DNA from: Nipponacmea schrenckii | Taxonomy: Eukaryota > Mollusca > Gastropoda > Lottiidae | Assembly: GCA_030562195.1 (NCBI GenBank) | Contig: CM060203.1 | Coordinates: 7,454,208-7,518,207 of the forward strand | Direction: 5' to 3' | Length of the DNA: 64,000 nt | Shown here: piece by piece, positions 36,037-49,204 of the stretch | Layout of the letters: each line of letters starts with the position of its first letter | How positions within the stretch are numbered: the first letter of the stretch is position 1 | Made by a program: the position numbers and the translations under genes | The notes under the pieces: model-generated | Databases searched by the model: none | What the model saw: the letters and a program-made list of their open reading frames with translations, nothing else | What the model was told of the DNA's origin: nothing

Positions 36037-36045
36037 TTTTATATA
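36037..36045 (-). promoter_or_regulatory. TATA box of the small secreted peptide gene
   Basis: GGTATATATAAAAAC on the minus strand, correctly placed upstream of the inferred first exon. A TATA promoter with a spliced leader is also seen at the 1191-aa secreted-protein gene. Confidence 0.5.
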
Positions 36046-38238
36046 TACCTGTCTTGTATTAACTACGTCATGTCAGGTTAATTCGTGTGTCATTTTGACA
36101 GATTTGACAATTCAATTCGCCAGGTTTTTTCTTTCACGTTTTCAATGGTGAGTGAAACGTACCGTTGTGTCTGAACAAACCCGTATTACACAACTTAGAT
36201 TATTGAGTGCTTATTTAACAAAATGCTATTATTGGCAACTTAATGAGATGATTTAAGTCTTTGCACCTTGTTTTTATAAGACTATCTTAATTACGGACGC
36301 GCCGAAAACTTCTTTGCGAAAGTAAATTCTCTATCAGTTCCCCAGGCTATTCGTGGGGCATATTATGCCCACCCTTGGTCTTTTGCGTATCACCTTTAGT
36401 TTGTCATCACTACAAGAAAAACTGCAGATGATAATGAAACTCCCTTGTCACAGAACATACGACAGGGTCACGATTGTTGTGTTTTGGAATGAATCACGAT
36501 GGTGGGCGTTGACAATGGTAGTTTTTAGGTATCATTTACTCTATGTTTTCTTCCATCGCACAATGTGTGTGTATTCAGGCACCATTAGTGCTCTCTCATT
36601 CCATTTATTTAAACCAGCAATCAATCGATTGATTTAACCCCCTTCCCCAATTGATCCTTACTAGTATCTCTTAGTTTTCCTTGCGATCGATTTATGTTGG
36701 AGAATATATCCTAACTAAATAGAACGACTTCAATTATAATTGTCCAGATATTTTTATGCTTAAAATATCCTTATCATACTCATGTCCAGTTAAAAAAATC
36801 CCTTTACAACCCATGGAGGCTTGAATAAATCTGATTATTTAATAGTTGTCTGATAAAATGTAGTTTTCTCCCCTTCCATGGTCAATGAAAACAGATCAAC
36901 TAACCCAATACCTAACAACGAGTGTAAACAGAACAAGTTTGTATGTTAACAACTGGACAGGTGTGGACTGCCTTCTTGAATGTATCCGAATATGTCAACA
37001 AATAATCTCGATCAGTCCTTTGGTATAGAAATAATCAAATTCAAGGTAAGAAAGCCTAACATCTTAAATTAATTTCCTATTTTATGATTTTCTTTTACGG
37101 TTCGCCTGCATCTTCGATGGGCCATTTTAAGTCTATTAGGCATTTCATTGCAGCCAAAATGACAGATTTATCCGAGCTATTTAAAGTAATTCTTACTTAT
37201 GAACTATTTTTTTTATTACACTTCATGGTAAGGCTATTGAATGACCTATTCTCATACAGTATTTATTTTTATCGCCGGTTGTTATCCGCAAGGCCATGTC
37301 GCCAGCAGTTAGTGACCGTTAGAAACACCAGACATGAGCCTTAATCCAAAATTTGATTTGGATTTAATATGGTTAATTTCTTGATTGTGATGTCTGGATA
37401 TCGGTATTATTGTTCAATAGGTATGTAGGCCTATTGTCTTTCACAGTACTATTTCTGACATCGAGGCCCTGTGAGGCCCAGTATCTTCTACTATCCTACA
37501 ATATTCCATCATTGTATACTACAATAGAACATGATCAATTAAGTAAAATGTATGGATATTATTAGAGAAATAATTATAATACTACTAATTATATTGACGA
37601 CGGGGACAATAATATTAACAAAGTTACATAATTGATTACATAAGGTAGGACTATACCTTGAAGACATCTGCCTTCTAGTTTCTGCATGGTTAGTTTTTCA
37701 AGATATCTGTTAGTGCTTGAATACAATAAATAACCGATTGTTTACTGACTACATTGATCACGTCACAAGGGAGTGTGTGTTTTGTTTGAAGCAAAAAAGG
37801 GGCGGGTGTTTCAACAGGGTTCCTGAAATTCCACTTTGTGCTTTAATGTTAATTACTGATCAGTTATTTAAATCTTAAAACGAACCACCAAATTCACAAC
37901 ACGGTTTAGGTCCTCTGGCGATAATGTACTTAAATTTTGTAATTCTCGTTTAATTAAGTAATTAAGTCAGCTAATTAATGTAAGACTTAGTATAGTTGGA
38001 TAGTTGTCGAATTGGTGAATGATGTCCTGAAATATTAAGGTTCACGGTGTACGGTGTACGGTTTGGTGTTCGAGGCAGGGACTATCTATACAGTGGAAAA
38101 TAGTAAACGACGCGAATGTGGGTAAAATAAACATGGACCAGACACCGTACATTTTGTAGTTGAATCTTTGAGGTAATTTATTGAAATACCATCTTTAACA
38201 GGTACACCTATTTTTCCGAGAAGATCGGAGTATATAAC
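36046..38238. other. Intergenic between divergent genes, nothing coding seen
   Basis: The peptide gene reads left and the NTPase gene reads right, so both promoters lie here. The open frames at 36353-36637 and 37084-37344 start at GTG or ATG but show no domain or splice context. Near 38040 a short CACGGTGTACGGTGTACGG repeat precedes the NTPase gene by about 190 bases. Confidence 0.45.
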
Positions 38239-41200
38239 ATGGGTTGTGGAGCTTCCTTGGCCAATGGATACAGGAACAATGACCGTACTCCGCATTATCA
38301 ACACAATGCCAAAAATTCCAAACTGTCCAGTAACCAAAAGCATGTATCAAGTATGAGACCCAATGATCAACAAGTAGTTCGTAAATGGGAACAGCTAGAC
38401 ATAAAGACTCTGCTGGCGGAGCTGAAGCTGAAAGATCCACAATCTAATTGGTGGAATGTGGTGGATGATTTGGTCACTGAAGACCAACCTATTGTCATTC
38501 CAGACACCATGGTATGTTTCATATAAAATAATATAATTAATCAATTTAATTCATCAAGCTATGTGGCGTATCATCTTAAAAGCGACACCCAGTTTCGTTT
38601 ACTAAGTTCATTATGCTTTAAGGTCGGTGTTAAAAAGATGTGCCAATCTCCACAGCTGCTTGTTCCTGTGAAGATTGTGTAGCTACCACGTGTCGATTGC
38701 ATTAGAGATGGGTTATTATTATGTAGATTTAAGTTTAGAGTCATCAGTATTTACGTATTTTTAACCTTCTGCCAAATGGCTTAATGGATACAATAAAATC
38801 ATGTAATTTAAGAGGAAGCAGTGGAAGACAGTTCGGCTTTTTATATCCAGTACGTTTAAGGACATGAACAATGAACGTGAATATTTGGTAAAGAATGTCG
38901 TTCCGGCGTTAAGACAATGGTGCGACGAACGCAAGATCAGACTGGTAGAGTGTGACTTGAGATGGGGCGTACCTAAAGATGCCGACACCAGAGAAACGTT
39001 AATGGCGTGTCTTTCCGAGATTGATCGGTATGTTTTAGACAATTTTGCTACAATGTTGATGTTTCGTTTCTTTAATTTTTTGGTAAAAAACCATGCCTTG
39101 AACAAAAACTTTTCAACAGAGTTCACAAATTTCGATTCCTTATCGTCATTATACATACAAAGAAAGGCACCTTGACAGATTAAGGAATACGTTTTTTTGC
39201 AATCTTTTTCGATGAGAAAAGCAAAGCTTTGATGTCGACCTACAATTTACGAAATGTTTTTCATATTTGATGTTTTTGCTTATTAGGTGCCGAGAGGAAA
39301 ACGTATACCCATATTTTCTGTGTATGCTCTCCGATCGTTACGGCTATGTGTGCGACGCGATGGACGTGCCGGAAGACATCAAACGTAGATACAACTGGCT
39401 TCCTGGTATGTCTGTAACTGCCTTAGAAATTTTCACTGGTGCCTATTGGGACAGAAGCCCACATGTAAGTATATTGCAAATCTATTAATTTAATTTTATC
39501 ACCCCCCAAAGAGTGTGACGTAAAACCCATTCATTTCATTTTGAAATACCATGCATAAATCCTCAACGTCAGCATGTTTTATTCATCCTGACCACTAAAA
39601 ATCGTACAATAAGCTGCATTAACAGGCACCAGATACCATCATCTATCACTAAGCCTCGCCGAAGAGAATCAGTCATCAAGCATCCAAGTATCCCTGTGCT
39701 TATTTTCCAGGCGTTGTTTATGTTACGAGATGGTAGTTTTATCTCACAAATCAAAGACGAGAGTATCAGGGGATATTTTTCAGAAAAGAAGCAGGAATCC
39801 ATAGACTCGTTGAAGACATTAAAAGGTATGAATTGCCGACTTACAGTGCATATTTTGAACAATTTTATTTACTTGTCAAGAGTTTGATGTAAAGCTATTG
39901 GTTTTTGGCAGCGTATAATGACCAAATGAAGTTTATTAGACTCTCTGTAATGACAATTGGAAATTGCACAACACATTTTTTTTTAGCAAAGAACCAACAG
40001 GTATTCTCATGGGGGCATTATTTCTCAAAATGTCTTTTCAGATAAGATCAAGTCCACATTTCCCAAAAGCCAAGTCAAAGAATACAAATGTCAAATAAAA
40101 GAGCAAGATGCGGAGAAAGTCGTTCTGTCGGGGTTTGAACAATTTGGAAATGATATCTTAAAACATTTTAAAAGTGCATTGACTCATCATTATCCTAATT
40201 GCTCCCTTGGCGAAGAAATGACAGAAGTGGAAATTCTACGGGAAGAACAGAAAGATTTCTTATTACAGCGGTCGGGGGTAAGTATGTCACCATTTTTGCG
40301 AATGCAGAAGAGGGATCAGACAGAATTAACGTGTCAAAATGCATTCTTTAGGAAAACCGTCTCAGACACTCTGTTGGAGTTTTGCGCTTATGTAGTCTCA
40401 CATAATGTCATCTCCTTATTCTGTCAGTTCTCCCTTTATTTTTATCAAAAGTATCAGGAGGCTGGCGCCGCCACTGCGTTAGGTTATCGAAAACATAACA
40501 ATTTATTACTGTATATTTCAAGCTGCAATATTTTTCACATATTCTGAGGATTAGTTTTGTGTTTTCAGGTACTATTGGGTCGAGATGATGCAGTGAATAC
40601 CATTAAGAGCTATATAGAAGACAACTCTAAAAATAGTAAGATGCTATTACTGGCAGGGTTTCCCGGTGCTGGTAAAAGCTCTCTCATGGCCTACTCTGCC
40701 AAATTGGCGCTTCAGAGGCCAGATTATAAGGTTGGTTACACTTGTTTCAAATATACTTTTGAAAAACACTTACACATATTAATACCTCCTAAACAGCTCT
40801 TGGCAATTGCAAGACCAAAAAAGTGCGTAAATAAAAGTTTTAAGCTAACATTCGCGTTATATGAAATTGCTTGATAAGTTGATGTTTGGCATTTAGCCCG
40901 TCAGCTTTATGTCCATCTTATACTATATTTTATTTATATAAAAGCATGGTGGTTTTTATATACACCCACATGAATATGTGGACGTATATTGTCGTCGCCC
41001 CGGTCCGTCGGTCTGTCGGTCCGTCAACATTTGTTGTAGACACTATAGAAGCTACAAAGTTTAATTTGGACGATTTTTCGATAAACGGTTTTTGAGTTGT
41101 TGCCCCTGCCTCTATTTGTTGTAGACACAATAGAAGCTACAATTTTCAGTGGATTTTGATGAAACTTGGTGTGAGTATTGGAACTGATAAGAAGGCGGTC

Positions 41201-44200
41201 AATTCGAATTTGAAGATTTTTCGATGAATGGTTTTTGAGTTATTGCCCTTGACTTATTTACATCATGTCAAAATTTATTGTTGATGCAATAGAAGCTACA
41301 ATTTTCAATGGATTTTAATGAAACTTGGTATCAGAATTGGAATTGATAAGGCGGTGGTCAGGTTTGAATTTGATGATTTTTCGATGAACAGTTTATGAGT
41401 AATTGCCCTTGACTAAGTAAAATTGTGTAAAAATTCATTTGTTGTAGACACTATAGAAGCTATAATTTTCTGTGGTTTTTAATGAAACTTGGTATGAGCA
41501 TTGGAATTGATAAGACGACGGTCAAGATTGATTTGGACGATTTTTCGATAAACATTTCTTGAGTTATTGCCCCTGCCCTTATATTTGTTGTAGACACAAT
41601 AGAAGCTACAATTTTCGATGGATTTTAATGAAACTTGGTGTGAGCATTGAAATTGATAAGTCAAGTTTGAATTTGAGGATTTTTCGATGAACGGTATTTG
41701 AGTTATTGCCCTTGATTTATTTACATCACGTCAAAATTTATTGTTGATGCAATAGAGGCTACAATTTTAAATTGATTTAGATGAAACTTGGTGTAAGCAT
41801 TGGAATTGATAAGATGGCGGTCAAGTTCCAATTTGAGAATTTTTTTGATGAACAGTTCCTGAGTTAATGCCCTTGACTTAGTAAAATCTTGTCAAATTTT
41901 TAGTGTTTATGCAATAAATCCTCCAATTTTCAATGGATTTTGATGAAACTTGGTTTGAGCATTGGAATTGATTAGACCTCAGTCAAGTTTGAATTTGACA
42001 GTTTTTTAATGAACAGTTTTGAGTTATTGCCCTTGACTTAGTGAAATAGCGCGAAAATTCTATTGTGGTTGCAATACGAAGCTTTAATTTTCAAAGGATT
42101 TTGATGGAACTTGGTGTAAGCATCAGAATTGATAAGACATTAGTCAAGTTTGAATTTCCGACTTTTTTAATGAATGGTTTTTTGATTTATTGCCCTTGAC
42201 TTAGTAAAATTGTGTCAAAAATTTTTGTGGGTGCAAAATAAGCTACAATTTTAATAATAGATTTGATGAAACTTGGTTTGAATATTGAAATAGATAAGAT
42301 GGTGGTCAAGTTTGAATTTGACGATTTTCCATGAACAGTTTTTGAGTTTTTGCCCTTGACTTCAATATTCATGCAGTGAATGTTTTTGCTCAATTTATTA
42401 TTTAAATTCAATGCTTTCAGTCGGCGTATGTAACCTTGCCTGGCAAGCTATCTTTTATACTTTATTTAGGTATTTTACCATTTTGTCGGTGCTACCCCGG
42501 ACTCGACAAATCCTTACAATATTCTGTCCAGAGTTTACCGTGAGTGTATGCCCAGTGAAGACAACATTCCCAAAGACGTTGAAGAGATGATTCGCTTTGC
42601 ACCTACCATGTTCCAAACCTCTACTAAGACAACTCTCTCTAAACGTTATAAGAAATTGGTGGTTTTTATTGACGCACTTAACCAGATGGAGGAAGAAGGT
42701 GAGACTATTTTTCAAAATCGATACCATTTTTAGTCCATGAAGGCGAGGTGTCTCATTTGTTACGAAACACTCTCATGTTGAGCTAGTTCCCAATGCTGGT
42801 AATGCAAATATATACATGTATAGATGACAATACAGATAGCTTCAATTGGGCCCATCAACTGGTAAAGTATGTTATCTTTTTATGTTGATGAAACAAGTAT
42901 TTATAGCAAAATGATTTTTTTTAAGCAAACTCCGCCGAGTTATCCTGGTTGCCGAAAGAGATGTTCCCTGGCTTACGTATCATCGTCAGTACGTTGGAAG
43001 GAAAATATCTGAATGCTTTAAACAAGGCAACAATCAAACCTCTACAGCTCCTTGTCGAGCCTTTAAAACTGGAAGTTCGGAGGCAGATCGTGGTTGAGAT
43101 TTTACAGGAGTTCAATAAACAACTGGACGAGGAACAGGTACATAGTATATCTCATTTCAATAGTTGGATAAGTAGCAGAATAGACGGTGGGTTCGTTTTG
43201 CCGCATTGCCCAACTCGCCGCATCGTGCCCAACTGCTTATAAATACCTGTAAAACAAACTACAGGTTTCTGATAAAACTTTTAATGGCGTCATTTGTTAC
43301 ACAATAAACGAAATATTTTTTAATCTGTTGTTCCGCTGCAAGTGTTTTATAATTGTTAGGACCTGTTAGGAAAATCGAAAACTGTAATATATCTGGAATG
43401 GAAAAAATAATAAATGATGATACAAATATATAAATCTTTATAACAAACGAGTTCAAAAAATTGCTTATAACTGACAAGAGTTATGTCCCTCTACTGCGTC
43501 CCTCTAACGTCATCCATGCTAGAAAAAATGGCAACTGAAAGTTTAAATCTGCTAAACAGTGGGCGTGTACAAAAAGAAGACCCAAAGACCTAAAAGGAAG
43601 ACCCAACCAGGTAAAAAACGAAGACCTAAAAAAAGGAAGACCCCACGACGTAAATAACGAAGACCCTGTGAAAAAATCCGACAAGGCATAGGAATATTCC
43701 TTTGAAATTTTACTCGAAGTTTAAGCATGTCAATACGCCAATTTCCCCAGAAAAAAACAAAATCCATCAACCCTCACTTCCCTACAGGGTGAAACATAAA
43801 TACGGACGTAAAAAAAATGTCCAAAATCGATGAACATTCAACTCTATTAGAATGAACTATAAAATTGTGTTCGTAATTTAATGTGTTCTCTACCCTTAAA
43901 TGTCCTTTAGTCCAATAAGTGTACCATAAGTTGAGTCTCTATTCTTTTCTATGTTGTAGTTATCGGTGTTGGTAGCTAAAGAAGACTCTGGTCGTCCATT
44001 GTGGTTGAGTATAGCTTGCGAAGAACTCAGGGTGTATGGTGATTTTAAAACTTTGATAGATAAAATAGTTTCTTTACCAAAAGATTTGGCTGGTTTGACT
44101 ACAATGGTAAGAAAATTCGATTCCAAACAATGGCAAGCTCACTCGTCCGTAACCCCTGATTCTAAAAAGCCAAAAGGGTTCGTCATCTCGATGTCCCTTC

Positions 44201-47200
44201 CACATAGTTGATATTGTTAATTGGGCATATGTTTCGAGTTTGTACTGTGAACAATAGACATTGGCACACGGTTCTACTCGCTTCGATCCTAAGACTTTAA
44301 TCAATGCTAAAGTAATCTTGTCTCAATATTTGCTTTATCGGGTGATGGGGTTCAATTTCAACTTTTTTAGAAGTCGAGTTCTCTTGTTACATGGAAGTCA
44401 AAACCAAACTGTCACCATTGAAAATGAACTCTATCAGCAGGAAAATAAATTAAGACTGCGACCCCCCTTTTAAATCATGAAATTGTTCCAGAAGACTCAA
44501 ACCATACTTTCTACAAAGTTGATTTAATGGTAGTCGATACCGTCATCATTTCAGGTATTGGATCGTATCGGTAAAGATTATGGTGAAGAATTTGTACGAG
44601 CCACTCTCTGTGTTCTGGAGACGTCTCGATTTGGGTTAATGGAGTCAGAGATATTGGAGTTACTGGCCTTAAAGCCTATAGACTACGATCCTTGCGCCTC
44701 AACCGACAATAATACAGGGAAAAGAATAAGCATGGTTCAGGTACGTTGTAGAAGCTATTTATTGTCTGTTGCTACATGATCCTACCATTCTCCCACCTTG
44801 TAATAAAAAAAACACTTGTTAGCGACATAAGATATATATAACATATTTCTACCAGCAGTACCAGCTGTCCCTTGACCAAAAGCTTGAAACTTTTGTGATC
44901 ATTTACACATTGCCATAATGTAATAGTCATAACTAGCCCCCAGACATGTCTTTTGATCAAATTCTTTCCATTGAAGATGTCGAAAATGGTCGACTGAGCC
45001 TGTACTTCGGATTGTTCCGTTCCATAGTAATGATGCATAGAAAACTAAGATCTCGAATTGAATTTTCAGTGGGCTTATGTTTACTTAGGATTGAAATCCT
45101 TCCTCCGACCCTGTGGTACGTCTGGTGAGGGCCGATTGGATTTTTACCACAGGTCAGCTAGTAAAGTGGTACGACAAGTGTACCTCAACGATACAAAGGC
45201 CAAACTGTGGTGGCATCAACGTCTTGCTGACTATTTCCAAAGAAGGTAAGCTCAGAGTTAACTTTACAGGTTCTTCGCTGCATGTAGGGTCTCAAGTTTT
45301 ATTTTTTCGTATTCCAGTACCATAAGCAGGATCCAGAGTTCCATTTCATTATATAATATGATGTAATGTGGTATTGAAAAGTGGGACTTAAAAATTCATT
45401 TCATTTGTTCAATAAAGTATTAAAAAGTGGAAATTAAACTTCATTTAATTTCTTTAATAAGGTATTGTAAAATTGGACGTAAAACTCTTTTTAATTTTTT
45501 TACACCACAGTACTGATGTGTTCAGAAAAGCTGAAGAACTACCATTCCATTTACAAGAACTAGACAACAAGGTGGATCTGAAAAAATGTTTATTGGACCC
45601 TGAGATATTCCTGCAACTGTATCAGGAGAAAACGAAGCTACAGTTGATGAAGTACTGGTCCTTTATTAGTGGTTATGATGACGCGGCTCAATCTTATTCC
45701 AAATTTCTACATTCTCATTCTGAGGTACAGTGCTGGGGTTATATTTTATCTAAGACAACTATATTTAATACAATCTTAATTAGAAAAAAACAATGGCCAT
45801 AAGTTGAAATTGGTCTAGCTACGAAAGGCGGTTGATTTGCATTTTGCTCTCAATATCCTTTAATATCTTTACAGAAAGTTGCAGAAAGTCACGAATTGTA
45901 CCATTTGAAGTCAAGGGTCGGGTGGTTTCTCATTGATATTGGTGAATATGAGATAGCTATCGACATTTTAGATGAGTTACTACAACAATTGGGGAGACGA
46001 TATGGCGAAAATAGTAAAGAACTTGCCGACCCACTTCGCGCGATGACAACACTTTTTTTCAGACGCAGTGAGTATGGGTTTATTTTCTACCAACGTTCTT
46101 GAAATTTATGATTTTGATCTTTGTTAGTATAGGCACCGAATTATTGTTCGATACAAAACCTTGAAAATCTATTGTCTTCGAGTATTTCGTGAAATCAAGA
46201 AGTTTTATTGGATTAAAAAGCGACCCTAATGTTACATTATATTTCTTTACTTAAATGAAGTAATACGGTCTTAGACTTACGAAATACGGAATTGCATTCT
46301 TAGATTTATCATAAAAACCATCAAGAAGACGTCGCCAGATGGCGCTGCAGTATCCACAATAACTTCTCCCTATCATTAGCATAATTTTGTATCGAAAGTT
46401 CGATGATCATCGGACAAAGTATATTACATGCTTAGATGAATGAAGATTAGATGAATGCACGGAACGAACGAAGTTAGATTTGTAGGCCTAATCAGTCGTC
46501 ATAGATAAGGGGCGTAATATATAACTACTATGCCTTTATACTTTGGAGAACTAGTGGCAATTCATTCCCTTATGACATCGACCACTGATCCCAGCAAAAT
46601 TACCTTCTTTATTCAGATTATTTTCGGTTTGGTTTGCGAAGAAACAAAACCTGAAATAGACCTGTTTGATCTGAGGATTAATTCAGTTGATGAGAGAATT
46701 TACACAGTCCTCTTCATATAACAGTGGCATTCAACAAAGGGACGTTTCTCTTCCATTCTATTAAAAAGGGATAATAGGCGTCAGAATACACTCGTCCTAC
46801 GGCTTATATTTGTGTTTAATATTGACTATTAGTTAAATAAGTATGCATCCCACACTTTACCAAATTTTAAAAAGCCACATAAAAATATATTCGAAATTTT
46901 TAAAAAAAAAAGTGAGCCAGCGACCATTCCATTGAGTTTGAGAATAAAGGCGTCTGGTAAATCAACGCTAAAACATCATTGTGCAATTCAACAGTAGGGG
47001 TCAAGGACGCGTGAAAACCCACATGTTAGAGTTACTTCCCTTTATATTTACACGATTTGAAAATCGCTTGATGGATGTCTCAAGCGTTTTATGATTAACT
47101 ACTTTATTTTGGGGATTTATCGGATTTTAGAGGGATTTTGATGTATAGGTATGACACCAGGTAAGTCCACTGATGGATATATACTGTTATTGTCCAAATT

Positions 47201-48608
47201 TGAGTGAACTTAAATTTTTATGTTCGTTCTAACGCCTATTATTCCTTTGGGTCAAATAGAGAATTAAAAGTTTTACATACTTATTTTGGTACTCTTTTTA
47301 TAGGTATGAAATTTGTTTATGGTAGTAATCCAGAAACTAAAACTAATCGTCAACGAGGGGCAGTTTATGCCAAAAGATGTTGTGAAGTGAGTGACCTTAA
47401 AAATTTTAATACGCCCACAAATCTATTAAAGGCCTAAAATCTATGGAATCTTTTTATTTTTAGTACATGTATATGTATATCAGTGTCTTTATGAAAATGA
47501 TCCCTATTATATCTATTTTTGTGATGATCTGATGATCCGACTCTTTTAGCTATATTGTTCAACCTGTGCTCACTTTAAAGGCTACAATTCTTTATGGATT
47601 CATGGTGGGCTTATGTCACCTTGCTTTGCAAGACTATCTTGCATAGCGTCGACGGGGTATTTGGATGGTTGTTATGGCGTTCACGTTCACTTCAAGCAGA
47701 TGCATATATCACCAACTAGTTTACATTGCCAGTTGGCACCATTAGTTTCTATTTATCAACTTCTGGACAAATATCAACCTATACAACTGGTGATTCGGGT
47801 GGTTGAAAGTATTATAGTGAAATTTCTTTATGACAGAACTATTCAGACAACTTTTTCCTTGTAAACACTATATTTCAGTTGTTCATTCATTCATTTCATA
47901 TTTCAGGTATTTAGAGAGCACTTTCCACCATATGACAATAAACTAGGAGAAGTCCTGTCTATCTCGGGCTATTTTAACAAAGCGTACCTGGAAGGGGCCG
48001 AAAAGATATTTTTAAAGAACAATAACCGAGGTGGCTTGGCAGTGGTGTACTTTATGCTGGGTGGTAAAAATCAATACAATGAAGATATGAGTAAGACCTT
48101 AATTGCCTTTTAACAATGGTTTTACTAATTAAGCTATCCTGGTAAAATTTCCTTCGTTCCATACCTCATCACATTGCTTTGCGTTAGAAATCTTTCCAAC
48201 CAGAGGCAAAGAATATGATTAATTTTTTCATTTATAATCAATGTCTAATTCATTTCTTTTTTTGTTGTTGCAGATGTACCCATTAATTTCTTCGAGAAAT
48301 CGCAATCGCTGTGTTTGTCCTCTTACGGACGATTGAGTCTACATATGGCGAGGTGTTGCCAACTTTATGGACAGATGTATTGGAACCGCTGGTGTAATAC
48401 CCGCACGCATGAATTCCTGGAAAAAAGTCTCGGGCCTTATCAGGAAGAAAATGACATATTAGTGGAAATGCTGGGACCAAATCATCCGACAACCGTTCGT
48501 TCCCGTGAAGACTGTATTATTGTGTTGACTAGTTTAAAGAGATATCCAGAAGCTGATGCTTTAAGAAAACTTCAGCCAGCCAAAAATGAATCTATTTGGA
48601 AGGGCTAA
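38239..48608 (+). CDS. STAND-type NTPase with DUF4062 and TPR-like regions (TTC41/TEP1-like), 16 exons, 1042 aa
   Basis: Exons: 38239-38511, 38822-39027, 39287-39464, 39711-39825, 40042-40277, 40569-40730, 42470-42698, 42926-43137, 43960-44106, 44555-44740, 45070-45245, 45511-45724, 45875-46067, 47304-47386, 47907-48090, 48274-48608; GT-AG introns, frame kept. The start MGCGAS is a myristoylation signal with a palmitoylatable Cys3, so membrane attachment is likely. Residues 95-235 match the DUF4062 pattern (VRLFISSTFKDM, DLRWGV at 136-141, SDRYGY). The NTPase region has Walker A GFPGAGKSS (366-374) and Walker B VVFIDAL (454-460). RPLWL, a helical middle and a C-terminal TPR-like part with LGPNHPTTVRSREDC follow. 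This architecture is shared by TTC41 and, at the N-terminus, TEP1; nephrocystin-3 is a more distant alternative. STAND proteins act as nucleotide-switched scaffolds; the ligand is unknown. The exon 2 acceptor has a weak pyrimidine tract. Confidence 0.9.
40960..42375 (+). repeat. Diverged ~158-bp satellite array in intron 6 of the NTPase gene
   Basis: About eight units, each containing TAGAAGCTACAATTTTC, GATGAAACTTGGTGTGAGCA, a GATAAGA..GGTCAAGTTTGAATTTGA block, TTTTTCGATGAACAG and GAGTTATTGCCCTTGACTTA. Successive CTTGGT words lie 146-166 bases apart. It fills most of the 1739-bp intron. Four units of a related array occur at 59440-59950. Confidence 0.85.
43577..43675 (+). repeat. Short GAAGACC-type tandem repeat in intron 8 of the NTPase gene
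   Basis: The word GAAGACC recurs five times at roughly 20-25 bp spacing, joined by AAAGACCTAAAAG and CGTAAATAACG variants. It accounts for the FFxRSL-type open frames on the minus strand. Confidence 0.6.
45350..45508 (+). repeat. Three degenerate SINE-tail units in intron 11 of the NTPase gene
   Basis: A ~50-bp unit with the pattern GGTATTG.AAA.TGGACGTAAAACTCATTT..ATTTC appears three times in decayed form, the last copy ending one base before the acceptor of exon 12. The GACGTAAAA..CATTTCATTT word is the SINE tail seen at 7835-7865. Confidence 0.5.
46767..47246. mobile_element. TTAA-type MITE, copy 2, in intron 13 of the NTPase gene
   Basis: Same ends as the other copies: AGGGATAATAGGCGTCAGAA at the left and CTAACGCCTATTATTCCT at the right. 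TTAA is kept at the left, two bases out, and has decayed to TTGG at the right, so this is probably an older insertion. Its right end lies 57 bases before exon 14. Confidence 0.82.
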
Positions 48609-49204
48609 CAAATGCACTGCCGTTTGAATCCAAAACGTCAGCAGTGAACTCATTCGGCAATCCTCGTCTGTTTTCGTAGCGCTTAATCTGTCTCATATGC
48701 GATCCTCTACAGAATATTTCAAGCTGTTTTTATTCAAAGTCAAAGCTGACACCAAGCATTTTCATCGCATTATCAAGTCGAGTGAAAAATATATAAACTT
48801 TGCCAGCCATCTTTGAAAGTCTCCATTGTCCAAAATTCAAAAGTGCTTCATATGAAGAAATGAATGTTGGACGAATGGGTTATACCCTCATATTTTATAC
48901 GGAACGGATTCTCAGGCATTTATAATGTATTCAAGCAATCAGCAAATTTTGAGGCAAATCTCTACTCAATTCAAGCCCGAGTCTAAACTAGAGTTACGGA
49001 AATTTAAAGAAGTAGCCGAAAGGTAACCGAATGTCTCTAGTAATGTAAATAGTGAATTTCGTTTTCGTCTTCTTGCTTCCGGTAATTAGCAGTGATTGTT
49101 GAAGTAATATTGCAGCTTTAATTTTTTGCATGAAAATGTTAACATTCATTACCATTTTAGGGTGAAAAGGGGGATTGCGCCTCTCGGATACCACTACACA
49201 AAAT
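48609..49204. other. 3' flank of the NTPase gene, nothing else seen
   Basis: Probably the 3' UTR. No clear AATAAA is found before repeat A; the polyadenylation site is unresolved. Confidence 0.4.

Noticed and set aside
40960..42375. CRISPR-like regular repeats
   Set aside because: Units are long, diverged and contiguous without unique spacers, inside an intron of an animal gene.
47613..47864. Possible extra exon of the NTPase gene
   Set aside because: The frame is open for 83 codons, but exons 14 and 15 already join in phase and no AG/GT pair gives a TPR-like peptide.
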